Assembly (NCBI RefSeq): GCF_013032445.1
Contig: NZ_WQCA01000022.1
Location: 1-46,145, forward strand
Direction of reading: 5' to 3'
Origin: Ruegeria arenilitoris
GTDB lineage: Bacteria > Pseudomonadota > Alphaproteobacteria > Rhodobacterales > Rhodobacteraceae
DNA length: 46,145 nucleotides
Shown here piece by piece: positions 17,131 through 25,328 of this stretch. The position numbers and the translations under genes are program-made. The stretch's first letter is position 1. Every line of letters begins with the position of its first letter. Under the pieces are notes generated by a model, which was given only the letters and a program-made list of their open reading frames with translations, was not told where the DNA came from and ran no database searches.

Positions 17131-17712
17131 ATGTTCAGGGTTCTGTTCGGATTTTTCGTCATGATGCTCATTGCGGTCGCAGCGCAGGCTCAAAGCAATT
17201 ACAGGATCAAATCGGGTGACAGACTCAACATTGAAGTGCTTGAAGACGAAACTCTTAACCGCAGCACACTTGTATTGCCAGACGGTTCCATCAGTGTGCC
17301 ACTTGCTGGCAGCGTACGTGCATCCGGCCGCACCACAGATCAACTGCAAAGCGCACTGACCAATGCGCTGGCCAGTAATTTCGCAGCGCCGCCGACCGTT
17401 TTTGTTTCGGTCGCCACCTTGGCTGAAGCCGCGGCCATCGCAGCTGAACTCCCAAACACGCAGGAAGTTTATATAACCGGTGAGATCGCCAGCCCCGGGA
17501 AACTGGCGGCAACGCCAGGCACGACCATCCTGCACGCGATTGCCCAAGCTGGTGGATTGACTCGTTTTGCCGCTGATAAACGCATCCAGCTACGTCGAGG
17601 TGATCAAGTTTTTCTATATAACTACCGCACAAATGGCGGCGGCATTCCCGGCAGTACGGTCTTGATCCCAGGCGATGTGATCGTTGTACCGCAACGCAAG
17701 CTGTTCGAGTAA
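17131..17712 (+). CDS. Wza-like polysaccharide export protein
   Basis: This 193-residue protein has a Sec signal peptide (MFRVLFGFFVMMLIAVAAQA, cleavage after AQA). A Poly_export domain follows (YRIKSGDRLNIEVLEDETL, PDGSISVPLAGSVRASG), then an SLBB-like domain (VYITGEIASPGKLAATPGT, AQAGGLTRFA). It lacks a lipobox cysteine and is shorter than E. coli Wza, as is common for the PEP-CTERM-associated subtype. It would form or extend the periplasmic and outer-membrane export channel. GAGGA lies six bases before the ATG. It follows the TPR lipoprotein by 114 bp. The outer-membrane part may be supplied by the beta-barrel encoded at 25329. Confidence 0.9.
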   Translation: MFRVLFGFFVMMLIAVAAQAQSNYRIKSGDRLNIEVLEDETLNRSTLVLPDGSISVPLAGSVRASGRTTDQLQSALTNALASNFAAPPTVFVSVATLAEAAAIAAELPNTQEVYITGEIASPGKLAATPGTTILHAIAQAGGLTRFAADKRIQLRRGDQVFLYNYRTNGGGIPGSTVLIPGDVIVVPQRKLFE

Positions 17713-17733
17713 GATCACACCACAATAGATCTT

Positions 17734-18669
17734 CTATCCCGAAAATCCACGCCGCCACTCCTGGCGGCGTTTCCATATTTCCGACCACACCAGCGCATTG
17801 TCTCCACCCGGTCGCAAAACCGAAAAAACCAGTCGCCGGGTCAAAGGCCAAAATCCGAAGAGTGCCTTCGCCAGGGGCCTTTGCCAGTTGGGGATGTGTC
17901 GGGTGATCAGCTCACTCTTGGCCTTCAGAAGACGTACCATCTTATCGCTGCGTATCTTCTCGGATGCACCACCATAGTGCACAATCACTGCATCAGGTGT
18001 CATGCGCGGTGCGGCACCAAGAATTTGCGCTGCCCGCAAACACAGATCGGCCTCCTCACCATACATGAAAAAAGTCAAATCAAACCCGCCCAACGATTGC
18101 CAGTCTTCCCTTCCAATCAGCAGGAAACAGCCTGTGATGATATCCACTGGGCGTTCGGCACTGCGATCCCATCCACCATAAGCCTCGGAATTAAAAACCG
18201 GGCTACTCGGGAAAATTCCGGTCAAACCGAAGGTGCGGCAAAAGATGTTCCACAGGCTCATCCGACGCCAACAGGAGGTCGGGTTGAGGCTGTGATCACC
18301 ATACAGCGTGCGCCCTCCCCAGATCCGGGCATCAGGTCGCTGCTCGGCAAAGGTGACCAGCTTGTCTATGGCCCCTTCCAGCACCACGGTGTCTGGATTG
18401 AGCAACAAAATATATTCCCCATACGCCCGTTCGGCGGCAATATTGTTGGCCTTTGCAAATCCATGATTTTCCCCTTCGGCCAGAAGGGTGATATCGGGAA
18501 ACTCGCGGGCAATTGCCTCGGCAGACCCATCGGTTGAAGTGTTGTCCACCACGATCAGTTCATAGGGTACGCGTGTTTCAGCCTGAACCGAACGCAGACA
18601 CTCCAGCGTCATTTCGCGGGTATTGTAGCTAACAACAATAATGGAAACTTTGGGCGCGGATACTGACAC
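17734..18669 (-). CDS. family 2 glycosyltransferase (rhamnosyltransferase-like)
   Basis: The 311-residue GT-A enzyme has VSIIVVSYNTREMTLECL at the start, VDNTSTDGS, and the acidic LLNPDTVVL motif (Asn91-Pro-Asp93) in place of DxD. The C-terminal segment FFMYGEEADLCLRA is typical of the branch often annotated as rhamnosyltransferases. I take GTG at 18669 as the start because GGAA lies seven bases before it; TTG at 18684 is an alternative. It converges with the Wza-like gene. Its true donor is unknown; if it is dTDP-rhamnose the supply must come from outside the decayed rml operon. Confidence 0.88.
   Translation of the reverse strand: MSVSAPKVSIIVVSYNTREMTLECLRSVQAETRVPYELIVVDNTSTDGSAEAIAREFPDITLLAEGENHGFAKANNIAAERAYGEYILLLNPDTVVLEGAIDKLVTFAEQRPDARIWGGRTLYGDHSLNPTSCWRRMSLWNIFCRTFGLTGIFPSSPVFNSEAYGGWDRSAERPVDIITGCFLLIGREDWQSLGGFDLTFFMYGEEADLCLRAAQILGAAPRMTPDAVIVHYGGASEKIRSDKMVRLLKAKSELITRHIPNWQRPLAKALFGFWPLTRRLVFSVLRPGGDNALVWSEIWKRRQEWRRGFSG
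17749..17770 (+). terminator. possible shared terminator hairpin
   Basis: ACGCCGCC pairs with GGCGGCGT around six bases, 37 bp after the Wza-like stop and inside the last codons of the convergent glycosyltransferase. The following T run is short (TTTCC), so it may only be a pausing hairpin. Confidence 0.4.
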
Positions 18670-18762
18670 GAAACTCTTCCACAAATCAAAAATTTAAAAC
18701 GGATCATACACTCTCAGTGTTATGGCCAGCCCGCTGATTCAACGCAAGCATTGGAACCGCGA

Positions 18763-18780
18763 TGTTTCGCGCGCGAAACA
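18763..18780. promoter_or_regulatory. parS-like palindrome, copy 1
   Basis: The perfect 18-bp palindrome TGTTTCGCGCGCGAAACA lies two bases past the parB stop. It resembles the general parS TGTTTCACGTGAAACA with a longer GC core. It is probably a ParB-binding centromere site. An identical palindrome lies on the other side of parB. Confidence 0.85.
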
Positions 18781-18782
18781 CT

Positions 18783-19799
18783 TCAGACCTGTGCGGCCAG
18801 CCACGTCTTCAGCCGTGCGTGCAGATCATCGGTCATCCCGGTCAGTGTCAGGGACTTACCATTGGCAGAGCGGGTCAGGGTGACCGGTCCAATCGTTTCG
18901 CCTGAACTGGTTAGCGCATTGCGGTCCTTATTTAGAGCCTGTTTTTTACCACTCCCCGCCTGCGACAGGCGGCTCAACAATGCCGCTTCAGCCTCAGCCG
19001 TATCCGGTTGCGCCTTGTCCAATTCTCTGGCGCTGCGCGCACCCAATGCAGGATCTTCCTTCAACGCTTTTGACAGGCTCAGCCCAAGCCGTTCCGGGAT
19101 CGCTGCGGCAAAGCGCAGATGGTCGTCCAATGCGTGATAGATGACAATGAACGAGCCTATCTTGGATCGTTTCGCCCGACTGACCGACGCAAACAACCCC
19201 CGCAGCGCCGAGCCTTCATCCGGATAGACACCTTGCTCGGCCGCGCGGGCCGCAATCCGGGCGCGTTCATAATAGGACAGTCCGACACGGATCTCGTTTT
19301 CCTCGACCATCGCCAGATAGGCGTCCGAGGCGCTCTCGGGCCGTCTGAGCAGCGCTTGTACCGTGGCAAAGCGCTCTTCTCTTGTTTCCGCGTGCAGCGC
19401 CTTTAGCGCGGCCAGGCGGCGCCAGCCGGAAATCAGACCAAACCGCCCCTCAGCCAGCTTCACCACTTCGATCGGCGTTTGCTGGCCTCGTGCGCGCAGA
19501 CTTTCGACCAGAGCGGCCATTTCATCCCCGTCCACCAGGATACGGTCACGGACCAGATGGGTTTCCTCAATCGAATTCAAAGGCACCTGCTGCACCAACC
19601 GACCCTCGGCACGGGCGGTGCGGATTTCGGCACTCAGGTCATCCACTGCGGCCTGCAAGGCCGTATCGCCGGCGACCTGCGCAATCGGTGGCGCAGATTG
19701 AACGGTTGGAAACATGGATTTTGTCTCGGGCGCTGCGCCCGGGGTGTCAGCAGGCAGAAAATCGGTACGAGCGGGGGTTAGCCGTTTGCGTTTTGCCAT
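18783..19799 (-). CDS. parB: plasmid partition protein ParB
   Basis: This 338-residue ParB binds the centromere, spreads as a CTP-dependent clamp and stimulates ParA. The conserved motifs are SGWRRLAALK (residues 124-133, CTP-binding box) and ENEIRVGLSYYERA (167-180), followed by a helix-turn-helix region around GLFASVSRAKRSKIGSF and a C-terminal dimerisation domain. An AAGGAG site lies nine bases before the ATG. It is downstream of parA with 138 bp between them, and is bracketed by two identical 18-bp palindromes, the likely parS sites. The gene order repA (divergent), parA, parB matches Rhodobacterales RepA-type replicons. Confidence 0.95.
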   Translation of the reverse strand: MAKRKRLTPARTDFLPADTPGAAPETKSMFPTVQSAPPIAQVAGDTALQAAVDDLSAEIRTARAEGRLVQQVPLNSIEETHLVRDRILVDGDEMAALVESLRARGQQTPIEVVKLAEGRFGLISGWRRLAALKALHAETREERFATVQALLRRPESASDAYLAMVEENEIRVGLSYYERARIAARAAEQGVYPDEGSALRGLFASVSRAKRSKIGSFIVIYHALDDHLRFAAAIPERLGLSLSKALKEDPALGARSARELDKAQPDTAEAEAALLSRLSQAGSGKKQALNKDRNALTSSGETIGPVTLTRSANGKSLTLTGMTDDLHARLKTWLAAQV

Positions 19800-19867
19800 C
19801 TCAGGTTTCTCCTTGTCCGGCCGTCATAGACTCTTTTGCATGCCATGCGGTTACTAATGCCTGCGGT

Positions 19868-19886
19868 CTTCCGGGCGCCCCGGAAG
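19868..19886 (-). promoter_or_regulatory. GC-rich hairpin in the parA-parB spacer
   Basis: CTTCCGGG and CCCGGAAG pair around CGC, between the parA stop and the parB start and 11 bp from the parS-like palindrome. There is no T run. It could lower parB expression relative to parA. Confidence 0.5.
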
Positions 19887-19896
19887 GAGGGCCGAC

Positions 19897-19916
19897 ATGT
19901 TTCGCGCGCGAAACAT
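19897..19916. promoter_or_regulatory. parS-like palindrome, copy 2
   Basis: ATGTTTCGCGCGCGAAACAT is a perfect 20-bp palindrome containing the same 18 bases as the copy at 18763. It lies between parA and parB, where ParB binding could also repress the operon. Confidence 0.85.
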
Positions 19917-19937
19917 CGCACAGGCAGGGCAGGGACC

Positions 19938-21344
19938 TCATGACACCGGCTCCGGGTGCTGTTCGGCCTGCAAGGCCAGTTCCTCGCGCCGCCAGACGCC
20001 CACAACCAGCCGCTTGAAAGCCGCATAGGTTTCGTCAAATGTCTCGCGCCCCCGTGCATAGGTCTCACGGTTGAAGTCCCGGTAATCGGCTTCATAGATG
20101 CCGTTAACCTGTTCCCCGGCCTGACCAATCAACGCCGTGAATTCCTGCCGGTGGGGCGACAGAGCGCTACCCAGATAGGATTGCATCAACCCCGCCAGTT
20201 CCGCCTGCTGCGTGCCGTCATACCGGGTGATCACCGTGCGCACAGCATCCCATTCAAAGGCCATCTCATCGCGCCCCAAGGCACGGGCCGCCATGTTCTC
20301 ACCCTCCTCAATCGACTGGAAAGTGGAATGGAGCATGTCAAAAAACCGCCCCGTGGAATCGAACTCCAGAAAAGAGGCCCCCATCGGTACTAGCAGGATA
20401 TCTGCCGCCGACAGCCCGTTAATCGTCAGATAGCCAAGCGCAGGGGGGGTATCGATGAAGATGAGGTCGTAGTCGTTCAGAACACCATCGGCCTCGAGCG
20501 TTTCGACCAGCGCATCCCACAGCTTCCAGCCGCGCGCCTGCATTCTCCAGACCGGAATCTGGAACTCAGCCCAATAAAGGTTCAGCTGTGCACCGATCAG
20601 ATCGATATTGGGCCAATGCGTTTTCTGGATCAGGCTGCTTGCGCGGGTATCCAGTGCCTCCATCAGCGTGTCATCGATAGGGTGGGGGGGCTCGCCCCGG
20701 TCCAAACGCCCCTGGTTTTCTCGGCGCAGATGTCCGGCATAGTGGCGCGCCAACAAGGGGAATACGGTCTGCCATTCATCCGTAACCTTGCCGCCAAAGA
20801 TAGAGGTCATTGATCCCTGGCTGTCCAGATCAATCACAAGCACCTTGTAGCCGTCCAGTGCCGCGGACATCGCCAGATGCGCGCAGGTAGAGGTCTTGCC
20901 GACACCACCTTTGAAATTGGCGACGGAAACCAGTTTGGCAGGCAGCCCTTCGGGTCGGTAAGGGCGGTACTCTTTGGCCTTCGATCCTTCCGAAGCAAAA
21001 TGAGTGCGGAGCCGCAGCACCTCATCCAGGGTGAACCATTTGGCCCCACCTTCGGATTCCGACCGCCCCTGTGGCAGATCCGGGTTGGCCTTGAGCACCC
21101 GGCGAAAATGAGGGGCCGCAACCGGGATCAGATAGCGGGTGATCTCCCAGGTGGAAAACAGACGCAGATGCCGTACTTCACCATCCTCAAGGCCTCGGCT
21201 TGCAAGGTCTTGGCGTCCCTGGGTGCAGGCATTGGCAATAGCTGCGAAGTTGGCCGTGGTGGAAGGATTGCCCAGCTCGGCAAGGGCCGTGTCGGGATCA
21301 ATATTGAAATAGGGTGGGAGCCCGTCTTTCGAGGATATCGCCAT
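19938..21344 (-). CDS. parA: plasmid partition ATPase ParA (type Ia)
   Basis: The 468-residue ATPase drives plasmid segregation together with ParB. The deviant Walker A motif FKGGVGKT (residues 144-151) is followed by VLVIDLDSQGSMT (Walker A') and DLIFIDTPPALG (Walker B). An N-terminal extension of about 130 residues contains a MerR-like DNA-binding segment (WFTLDEVLRLR), typical of type Ia ParA proteins that repress their own promoter. It is divergent from repA across the iteron origin, and two bases short of 140 bp separate it from parB. No lesion is seen. Confidence 0.95.
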   Translation of the reverse strand: MAISSKDGLPPYFNIDPDTALAELGNPSTTANFAAIANACTQGRQDLASRGLEDGEVRHLRLFSTWEITRYLIPVAAPHFRRVLKANPDLPQGRSESEGGAKWFTLDEVLRLRTHFASEGSKAKEYRPYRPEGLPAKLVSVANFKGGVGKTSTCAHLAMSAALDGYKVLVIDLDSQGSMTSIFGGKVTDEWQTVFPLLARHYAGHLRRENQGRLDRGEPPHPIDDTLMEALDTRASSLIQKTHWPNIDLIGAQLNLYWAEFQIPVWRMQARGWKLWDALVETLEADGVLNDYDLIFIDTPPALGYLTINGLSAADILLVPMGASFLEFDSTGRFFDMLHSTFQSIEEGENMAARALGRDEMAFEWDAVRTVITRYDGTQQAELAGLMQSYLGSALSPHRQEFTALIGQAGEQVNGIYEADYRDFNRETYARGRETFDETYAAFKRLVVGVWRREELALQAEQHPEPVS

Positions 21345-21480
21345 GTCTCATCTGCTCGATATGCTGTGTTTTCCCAAGTGTACCACAAAACGCGACACAT
21401 GGAAGAACTACTGACATCACCCGATATTTTCTATGAAAATCAAAGGGCTGAGATCATGAGAAATGATGGATTTATAAGGG

Positions 21481-21570
21481 TGTCCGATTTTTTTAGTTAG
21501 AATATAGTTATTTATTAGTTAAGGGTGTACGGCGTCCTTAGTAAGATATTGAAAACTAAATAATTTATCC
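21481..21570. other. AT-rich segment of the replication origin
   Basis: This stretch (runs such as TTTTTTTAG and TTATTTATTAG) is much richer in A and T than the rest of the window and lies next to the iterons. It is the likely DNA-unwinding element of oriV. Confidence 0.6.
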
Positions 21571-21573
21571 ACT
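21565..21573 (+). promoter_or_regulatory. DnaA box (8 of 9 bases)
   Basis: TTATCCACT differs from the DnaA consensus TTATCCACA at the last base. It lies at the border of the AT-rich segment, 15 bp before the first iteron. Confidence 0.6.
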
Positions 21574-21588
21574 TCTTTTGAACTCAAG

Positions 21589-21654
21589 TGAATCTGAACC
21601 CACGATCTAGTGACTCTGATCCCACGTTGCTCTGACTCTGAACCCACGATCCGG
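21589..21654 (+). repeat. three 22-bp iterons of the replication origin
   Basis: Three direct repeats start at 21589, 21611 and 21633, exactly 22 bp apart, two helical turns. They share the core TGACTCTGAACCCACGATC; copy 1 reads TGAATCTG and copy 2 reads GATCCCACGTT. They are the likely binding sites of the RepA initiator encoded 120 bp downstream and would also control copy number and incompatibility. Confidence 0.85.
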
Positions 21655-21668
21655 CGCTTTACCGGGTC

Positions 21669-21677
21669 TGTGGATAA
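21669..21677 (-). promoter_or_regulatory. perfect DnaA box
   Basis: TGTGGATAA is the reverse complement of the consensus TTATCCACA. It lies 18 bp after the start of the spacer that follows the last iteron, so the iteron array is flanked by two DnaA sites. Confidence 0.75.
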
Positions 21678-21770
21678 CTTTAGGGTGAGCGTCAATAAAA
21701 CCACGAAAAGATTCGGGTAGATCAGGGGCAGAGGTATGGGCTGGGGCGTTTCAGTTCTGAGCAATTTTCT

Positions 21771-22784
21771 ATGAGCAGAGATGTAGCTGCCGGGGCAGGG
21801 GGGTTGTTGCCGGATCGGTATCCAACAGCGGATTTTTTTGTTTGTGACATCTTTGATGCGCTGCCCAAGACAGACATGGGATCGATGGAGCATCCGATGT
21901 TCTCACTGTCTACGCGCCCTGACCGGCGTATCCTGTGCTATGAGCATAACGGGGTGGAAATCACCGTCACGCCCTCGGTACGGGGGCTGGCAACAATCCA
22001 TGATAAGGACATCCTGATTTTTTGTATCAGCCAGCTCATGGGAGCAATCAACGCGGGGCGCGCGGTCAGCCGGGTGCTGCATCTGAAGGCGCATGATCTG
22101 CTGGTGGCGACCAATCGCGAAACGTCAGGCGATGGCTATAAGCGGCTCCGTGAGGCGTTTGAACGACTGGCTGGCACCCGCATCACGACCAATATGGTAA
22201 CCGGTGGGGTTGAGACGACCACAGGCTTCGGCCTGATCGAAAGCTGGGAGATTGTGCGCCACACCCGGGCCGGGCGGATGGTCAGTGTTTCGGTCAAGCT
22301 GTCGGACTGGCTGTTCCGGGCCGTGCTGGCGAAATCGGTGCTGACGCTCAGCCGCGATTACTTCCGCCTGCGCAAACCGCTGGAGCGGCGCATCTACGAA
22401 CTGGCCCGCAAGCACTGCGGGCGCCAACCCGACTGGCGGGTCTCGGTCGAGACGCTGCTGAAGAAATCCGGTTCTGCCTCACCGCGCCGGGTGTTTCGCA
22501 AGATGTTGCGCGACATGATCGCGGCCGATCATCTGCCGGATTACGTACTGACAGAAGAGCCAGGCGATATCATCCGCGTATCGCGTCGCGCTGTGGTCAT
22601 CGAGGCAGGCGACGGCCTGTCCCTTAAGCCGGAAACCCTTGACGCCGCCCGTGCTTTGGCGCCTGGCTGGGATGTCTACGCGTTGGAGGCCGAGTGGCAG
22701 GGGTTTTGGGTCAGCTCCGGCCGCAAGGCGCTGCGCAGCCCGGACAAGGCTTTTCTGGGCTGGGTCAGGAAACGGGTAGAGTAG
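21771..22784 (+). CDS. repA: replication initiator RepA (RPA family)
   Basis: This 337-residue protein belongs to the replication initiator protein A family of Rhodobacterales plasmids. Landmarks are LCYEHNGVEITVTPSVRGLATIHDKDILIF, LMGAINAG, LRLREAFERLAGTRITTN, and LSRDYFRLRKPLERRIYELARKHCG, which form winged-helix DNA-binding domains. It would bind the upstream iterons and recruit the host replication machinery. Sequence type (RepA-I versus II-IV) cannot be fixed without alignment; the association with rml genes points to RepA-I. The ATG at 21771 has only a weak GAG before it. parA is divergent on the other side of the origin. Plasmids with this module are stably kept, low-copy replicons. 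Confidence 0.93.
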   Translation: MSRDVAAGAGGLLPDRYPTADFFVCDIFDALPKTDMGSMEHPMFSLSTRPDRRILCYEHNGVEITVTPSVRGLATIHDKDILIFCISQLMGAINAGRAVSRVLHLKAHDLLVATNRETSGDGYKRLREAFERLAGTRITTNMVTGGVETTTGFGLIESWEIVRHTRAGRMVSVSVKLSDWLFRAVLAKSVLTLSRDYFRLRKPLERRIYELARKHCGRQPDWRVSVETLLKKSGSASPRRVFRKMLRDMIAADHLPDYVLTEEPGDIIRVSRRAVVIEAGDGLSLKPETLDAARALAPGWDVYALEAEWQGFWVSSGRKALRSPDKAFLGWVRKRVE

Positions 22785-23053
22785 GCGGCCGCCTGCCGAT
22801 CCTCCGGTATCTGAAAAGTAGAATCACCGAGTTCGGAGTCTCCTGGCGATATGAAGGGCACCGAGGTTGAATTGTTTCAACCTCTGCGATTGCGTGTTGA
22901 TTTAATATCTTATTGTTTATCGAAGGTTAGCGCGCGGATCACGCAGAATGTGTCTTTTTCGTGACCTTCGCGGGGTTCTCATAGATTGAATCTGCACATT
23001 CTGCTACAGTCAATCGTGGGTAGTTTTGTTTCTAGGTTATGATCGCTTTAGAC
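22785..23053. other. leader region of the VPLPA-CTERM gene with inverted repeats
   Basis: About 270 bp. Two inverted repeats interleave: CGAAGGT (22921) with ACCTTCG (22964), and GCAGAATGTG (22943) with CACATTCTGC (22995). Only one of the two can fold at a time if transcribed, or the second may be a divided operator. Confidence 0.45.
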
Positions 23054-23650
23054 ATGAATAAAATTATTATAATATTTTCCGTCGTTATGATGATGGCCTC
23101 CGGGGCGCATGCCGTTACGGTTCATCTCATGAGTGGTGGCGACCTTTCCATCTCAAGAGGTATGGGTACCTTTGATGTTCAAGGCGTTTCCGGCAAGGTT
23201 ACAGCACACAGCATAAGCCCGTTCGGGCGAGCACGTGTGGCTCAGACCCGCGATGGTATAGGCGTCAAAGCTGGTCGTTTTGACGACACGCGAGCGCTGG
23301 ATGGTCTTTACGACGAGTGGCTGAAATTCACTTTTGATACGGCGGTACGCTTGGTATCGGTTGTGATGTCGCGTGTGGATAGGAATGATGACTGGGATAT
23401 CTTTGTTGGTCACAGACGGGTTGCTAATGAGAGCCGTGCTAACGCGTTCTATTTTGGAGATGTGATTGCCTCATCTTTCTCTGTTCGCGCAGACGATCAT
23501 CGCTGTCACCGCTTCTATTGTAAGTCGACAGACAACTTCGTCATCAAGAATTTTACAGTCGCGCCTGTGCCACTTCCGGCAACCGGACTTCTTCTGATTG
23601 GCGGTTTGGTGGGCTTGGGCTTTGTGCGCCGGCGTAAGAAGTTCGCTTGA
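23054..23650 (+). CDS. VPLPA-CTERM sorting-domain protein
   Basis: This is the likely substrate of the exosortase encoded at 26836. The 198-residue protein has a Sec signal peptide (MNKIIIIFSVVMMMASGAHA), a short beta-rich domain with SRVDRNDDWDIFVG and a Cys pair (CHRFYC), and the C-terminal tripartite sorting signal: VPLPA (residues 172-176), a hydrophobic helix (LLLIGGLVGLGF) and RRRKK. By analogy with PEP-CTERM proteins the tail is cut by XrtD and the protein is released or attached to the surface or matrix. The start could also be ATG at 23039; neither has a good ribosome binding site. It is followed by a strong terminator, so it is monocistronic. The function of the mature domain is unknown. 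Confidence 0.88.
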   Translation: MNKIIIIFSVVMMMASGAHAVTVHLMSGGDLSISRGMGTFDVQGVSGKVTAHSISPFGRARVAQTRDGIGVKAGRFDDTRALDGLYDEWLKFTFDTAVRLVSVVMSRVDRNDDWDIFVGHRRVANESRANAFYFGDVIASSFSVRADDHRCHRFYCKSTDNFVIKNFTVAPVPLPATGLLLIGGLVGLGFVRRRKKFA

Positions 23651-23671
23651 TAGATTTGGCGATTAATGCCG

Positions 23672-23706
23672 AAGCGCCTGCGAACTTCGCAGGCGCTTTA
23701 TTTTTA
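23672..23706 (+). terminator. intrinsic terminator after the VPLPA-CTERM gene
   Basis: AAGCGCCTGCGAA and TTCGCAGGCGCTT form a strong hairpin followed by TATTTTTATT, 22 bp after the stop. Confidence 0.9.
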
Positions 23707-23750
23707 TTCAACAAGTCAATTTTCGGAGTCTACATTTTCAACGCTAAGAG

Positions 23751-24798
23751 CTAGGTCTTAACAACAGTCGGGTTGTCCCGGTATACGCCACGCGTATCGA
23801 CCAGTATTTTGGCATTTGCGGTAATCATTTCGTAGTCCAAAGCGCTATGATCAGTCAGTAGCAATACTGCGTCAAAGGACGCTATGGTATCTGGCGTGAG
23901 TTCAACAGACCTTAGATCAAAGCTGTGATCCCGCATTTTGGAAAAACCGGAACATGGGGATCCTAATAAGCAGCATCACCACCCCATTCGGTAAGCCTCT
24001 CCATCACATAAACCGAAGGGTTTTCGCACATATCGTCCACATCTCGTTTGTATTCGATACCGAGAGCTAACAGCTTTGTGCCCTTCAATGATTTACCAGC
24101 CCCGTTCAGGGCCCGTAACGACCGTATCTATAAAGGGTAAAGAGCGGTACCTGCTGCGAGGCACTCAGATGTGTGGCCGCCAACCACTTGGGGATCGTCT
24201 GGGTGCTATAGGTGGGATTGCCCGGATCTTCCCGCTCGGGGGAACAAACCAAATAGACGTCTTCACCCACAACTAATCCGGCATTCTCAACGTAAGTCCA
24301 TAGAACTTCCGTTGTTGTCCCCGGGTACGTTGTACTCTCAAGGCTAAGCAACTGACCCTTTCTGAATTAAGGTGCGATGGTGCGCATCGTGCCCTCGACA
24401 AAGCCTAGGTCTGGTTCGCGGTGGCTGTTTAGCGGCGTCGGTACACAAATGATTAGTGCATCACATTCGGCAGTGTGCAAAAAGTCAGAAGTTGCTTCGA
24501 ACCCGTCGGCGCGCATCCTGCCAATCGCATCACATGAAATATGACCGATAGGGCTGCCCCTGTTGCTCATCTGTTCGATGCGCTTTTCGAGAATATCAAA
24601 TCCTACTACCTTGAAGCCAACTTCTGAAACAGAGATGGCCAACGGTATACCGACATAGCCCAAGCCTATAATCCCGACTGTGACTTGGCGAACTTCTGTT
24701 CGCGGAACGAAATCCTTCACCTGTAACTCCTCAATGTCCGATTGAATGCAATTGATTAAGCGCTCTGGTTCAGGACTTCTGTAAAGGGGCCGTTTCAC
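23751..24798 (-). pseudogene. nucleotide-sugar dehydrogenase pseudogene (WecC/UDP-glucose dehydrogenase family)
   Basis: The remains encode an enzyme that would oxidise a UDP-sugar at C6. The N-terminus is well kept (VRQVTVGIIGLGYVGIPLAI with the GxGxxG motif, then LIICVPTPLN). A TAA at 24369-24367 interrupts the frame, and the next part (LSLESTTYPGTT, LVCSPEREDPG) continues in the same frame. One base is then missing near IPK-VVGGHTSE. About 130 residues are deleted, including the GxxGGHCIPxDP segment with the catalytic cysteine. The C-terminal part resumes with LGIEYKRDVDDM, contains a TAG before DPHVPVF, loses another base, and ends with VELTPDTIASFDAVLLLTDHS and a stop at 23751. The gene is beyond repair. 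An intact dehydrogenase of the related AlgD type lies at 35665. Confidence 0.9.
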
Positions 24799-25328
24799 TC
24801 AAGCGGTTTTGTGTCAGCAAATTGGCTGGCCTAAGTGGCGTTGTCAGTTCTTTCCGGGAGCGCAGTGGAACTTGTATATCACCCTCGGTTTGCTCACCGC
24901 GACTGTGACAGGATAAGGTGTTTGTGTTGCAAAATGAATCTGGCCCTAGGTGGAAGCCTTAGTAAAGCAGTCTTAATCAGGCCGTTCGACCTAAGTTGAA
25001 AGGGTTGAGCATATAACGCTCCACATATAATTTTGCCCTGAAACAACGAGCCGCAAAAACAGGTTGGTCGCCTGTATGATTGACCAGGTCACCGTTAGCA
25101 TGATGTCGTGATGTATTGCGGCGAGGCGGGCGTTCACCAATTGTTGCAATCGCAATACGGAGCATATCAAAGGACGTCTAGGTAGTTCTTTTTTAGCGAC
25201 TTGCAGCGCAAGACGCTGTAACACTCCAAATAACGGCAACTCAAAATTGCCGACTGTTGATCGCATCAAACATTCATAACCAAAGTAGCAGCGGTGGTGC
25301 GCAGAATAACTAAAATATTGAGGCAATT
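24799..25328. other. 530-bp intergenic region, possibly with gene remnants
   Basis: No supported gene. A minus-strand frame (24991-25326) is open for 111 codons but begins with TTG, has no ribosome binding site, and I do not recognise it. The region lies between a wrecked gene and the beta-barrel/exosortase pair, so it may hold further degraded sequence as well as the promoter of the pair. Confidence 0.35.

Noticed and set aside
24991..25326. Minus-strand open frame of 111 codons
   Set aside because: TTG start, no ribosome binding site, no recognisable motif. Parts look protein-like, but not enough to call a gene or a specific remnant.
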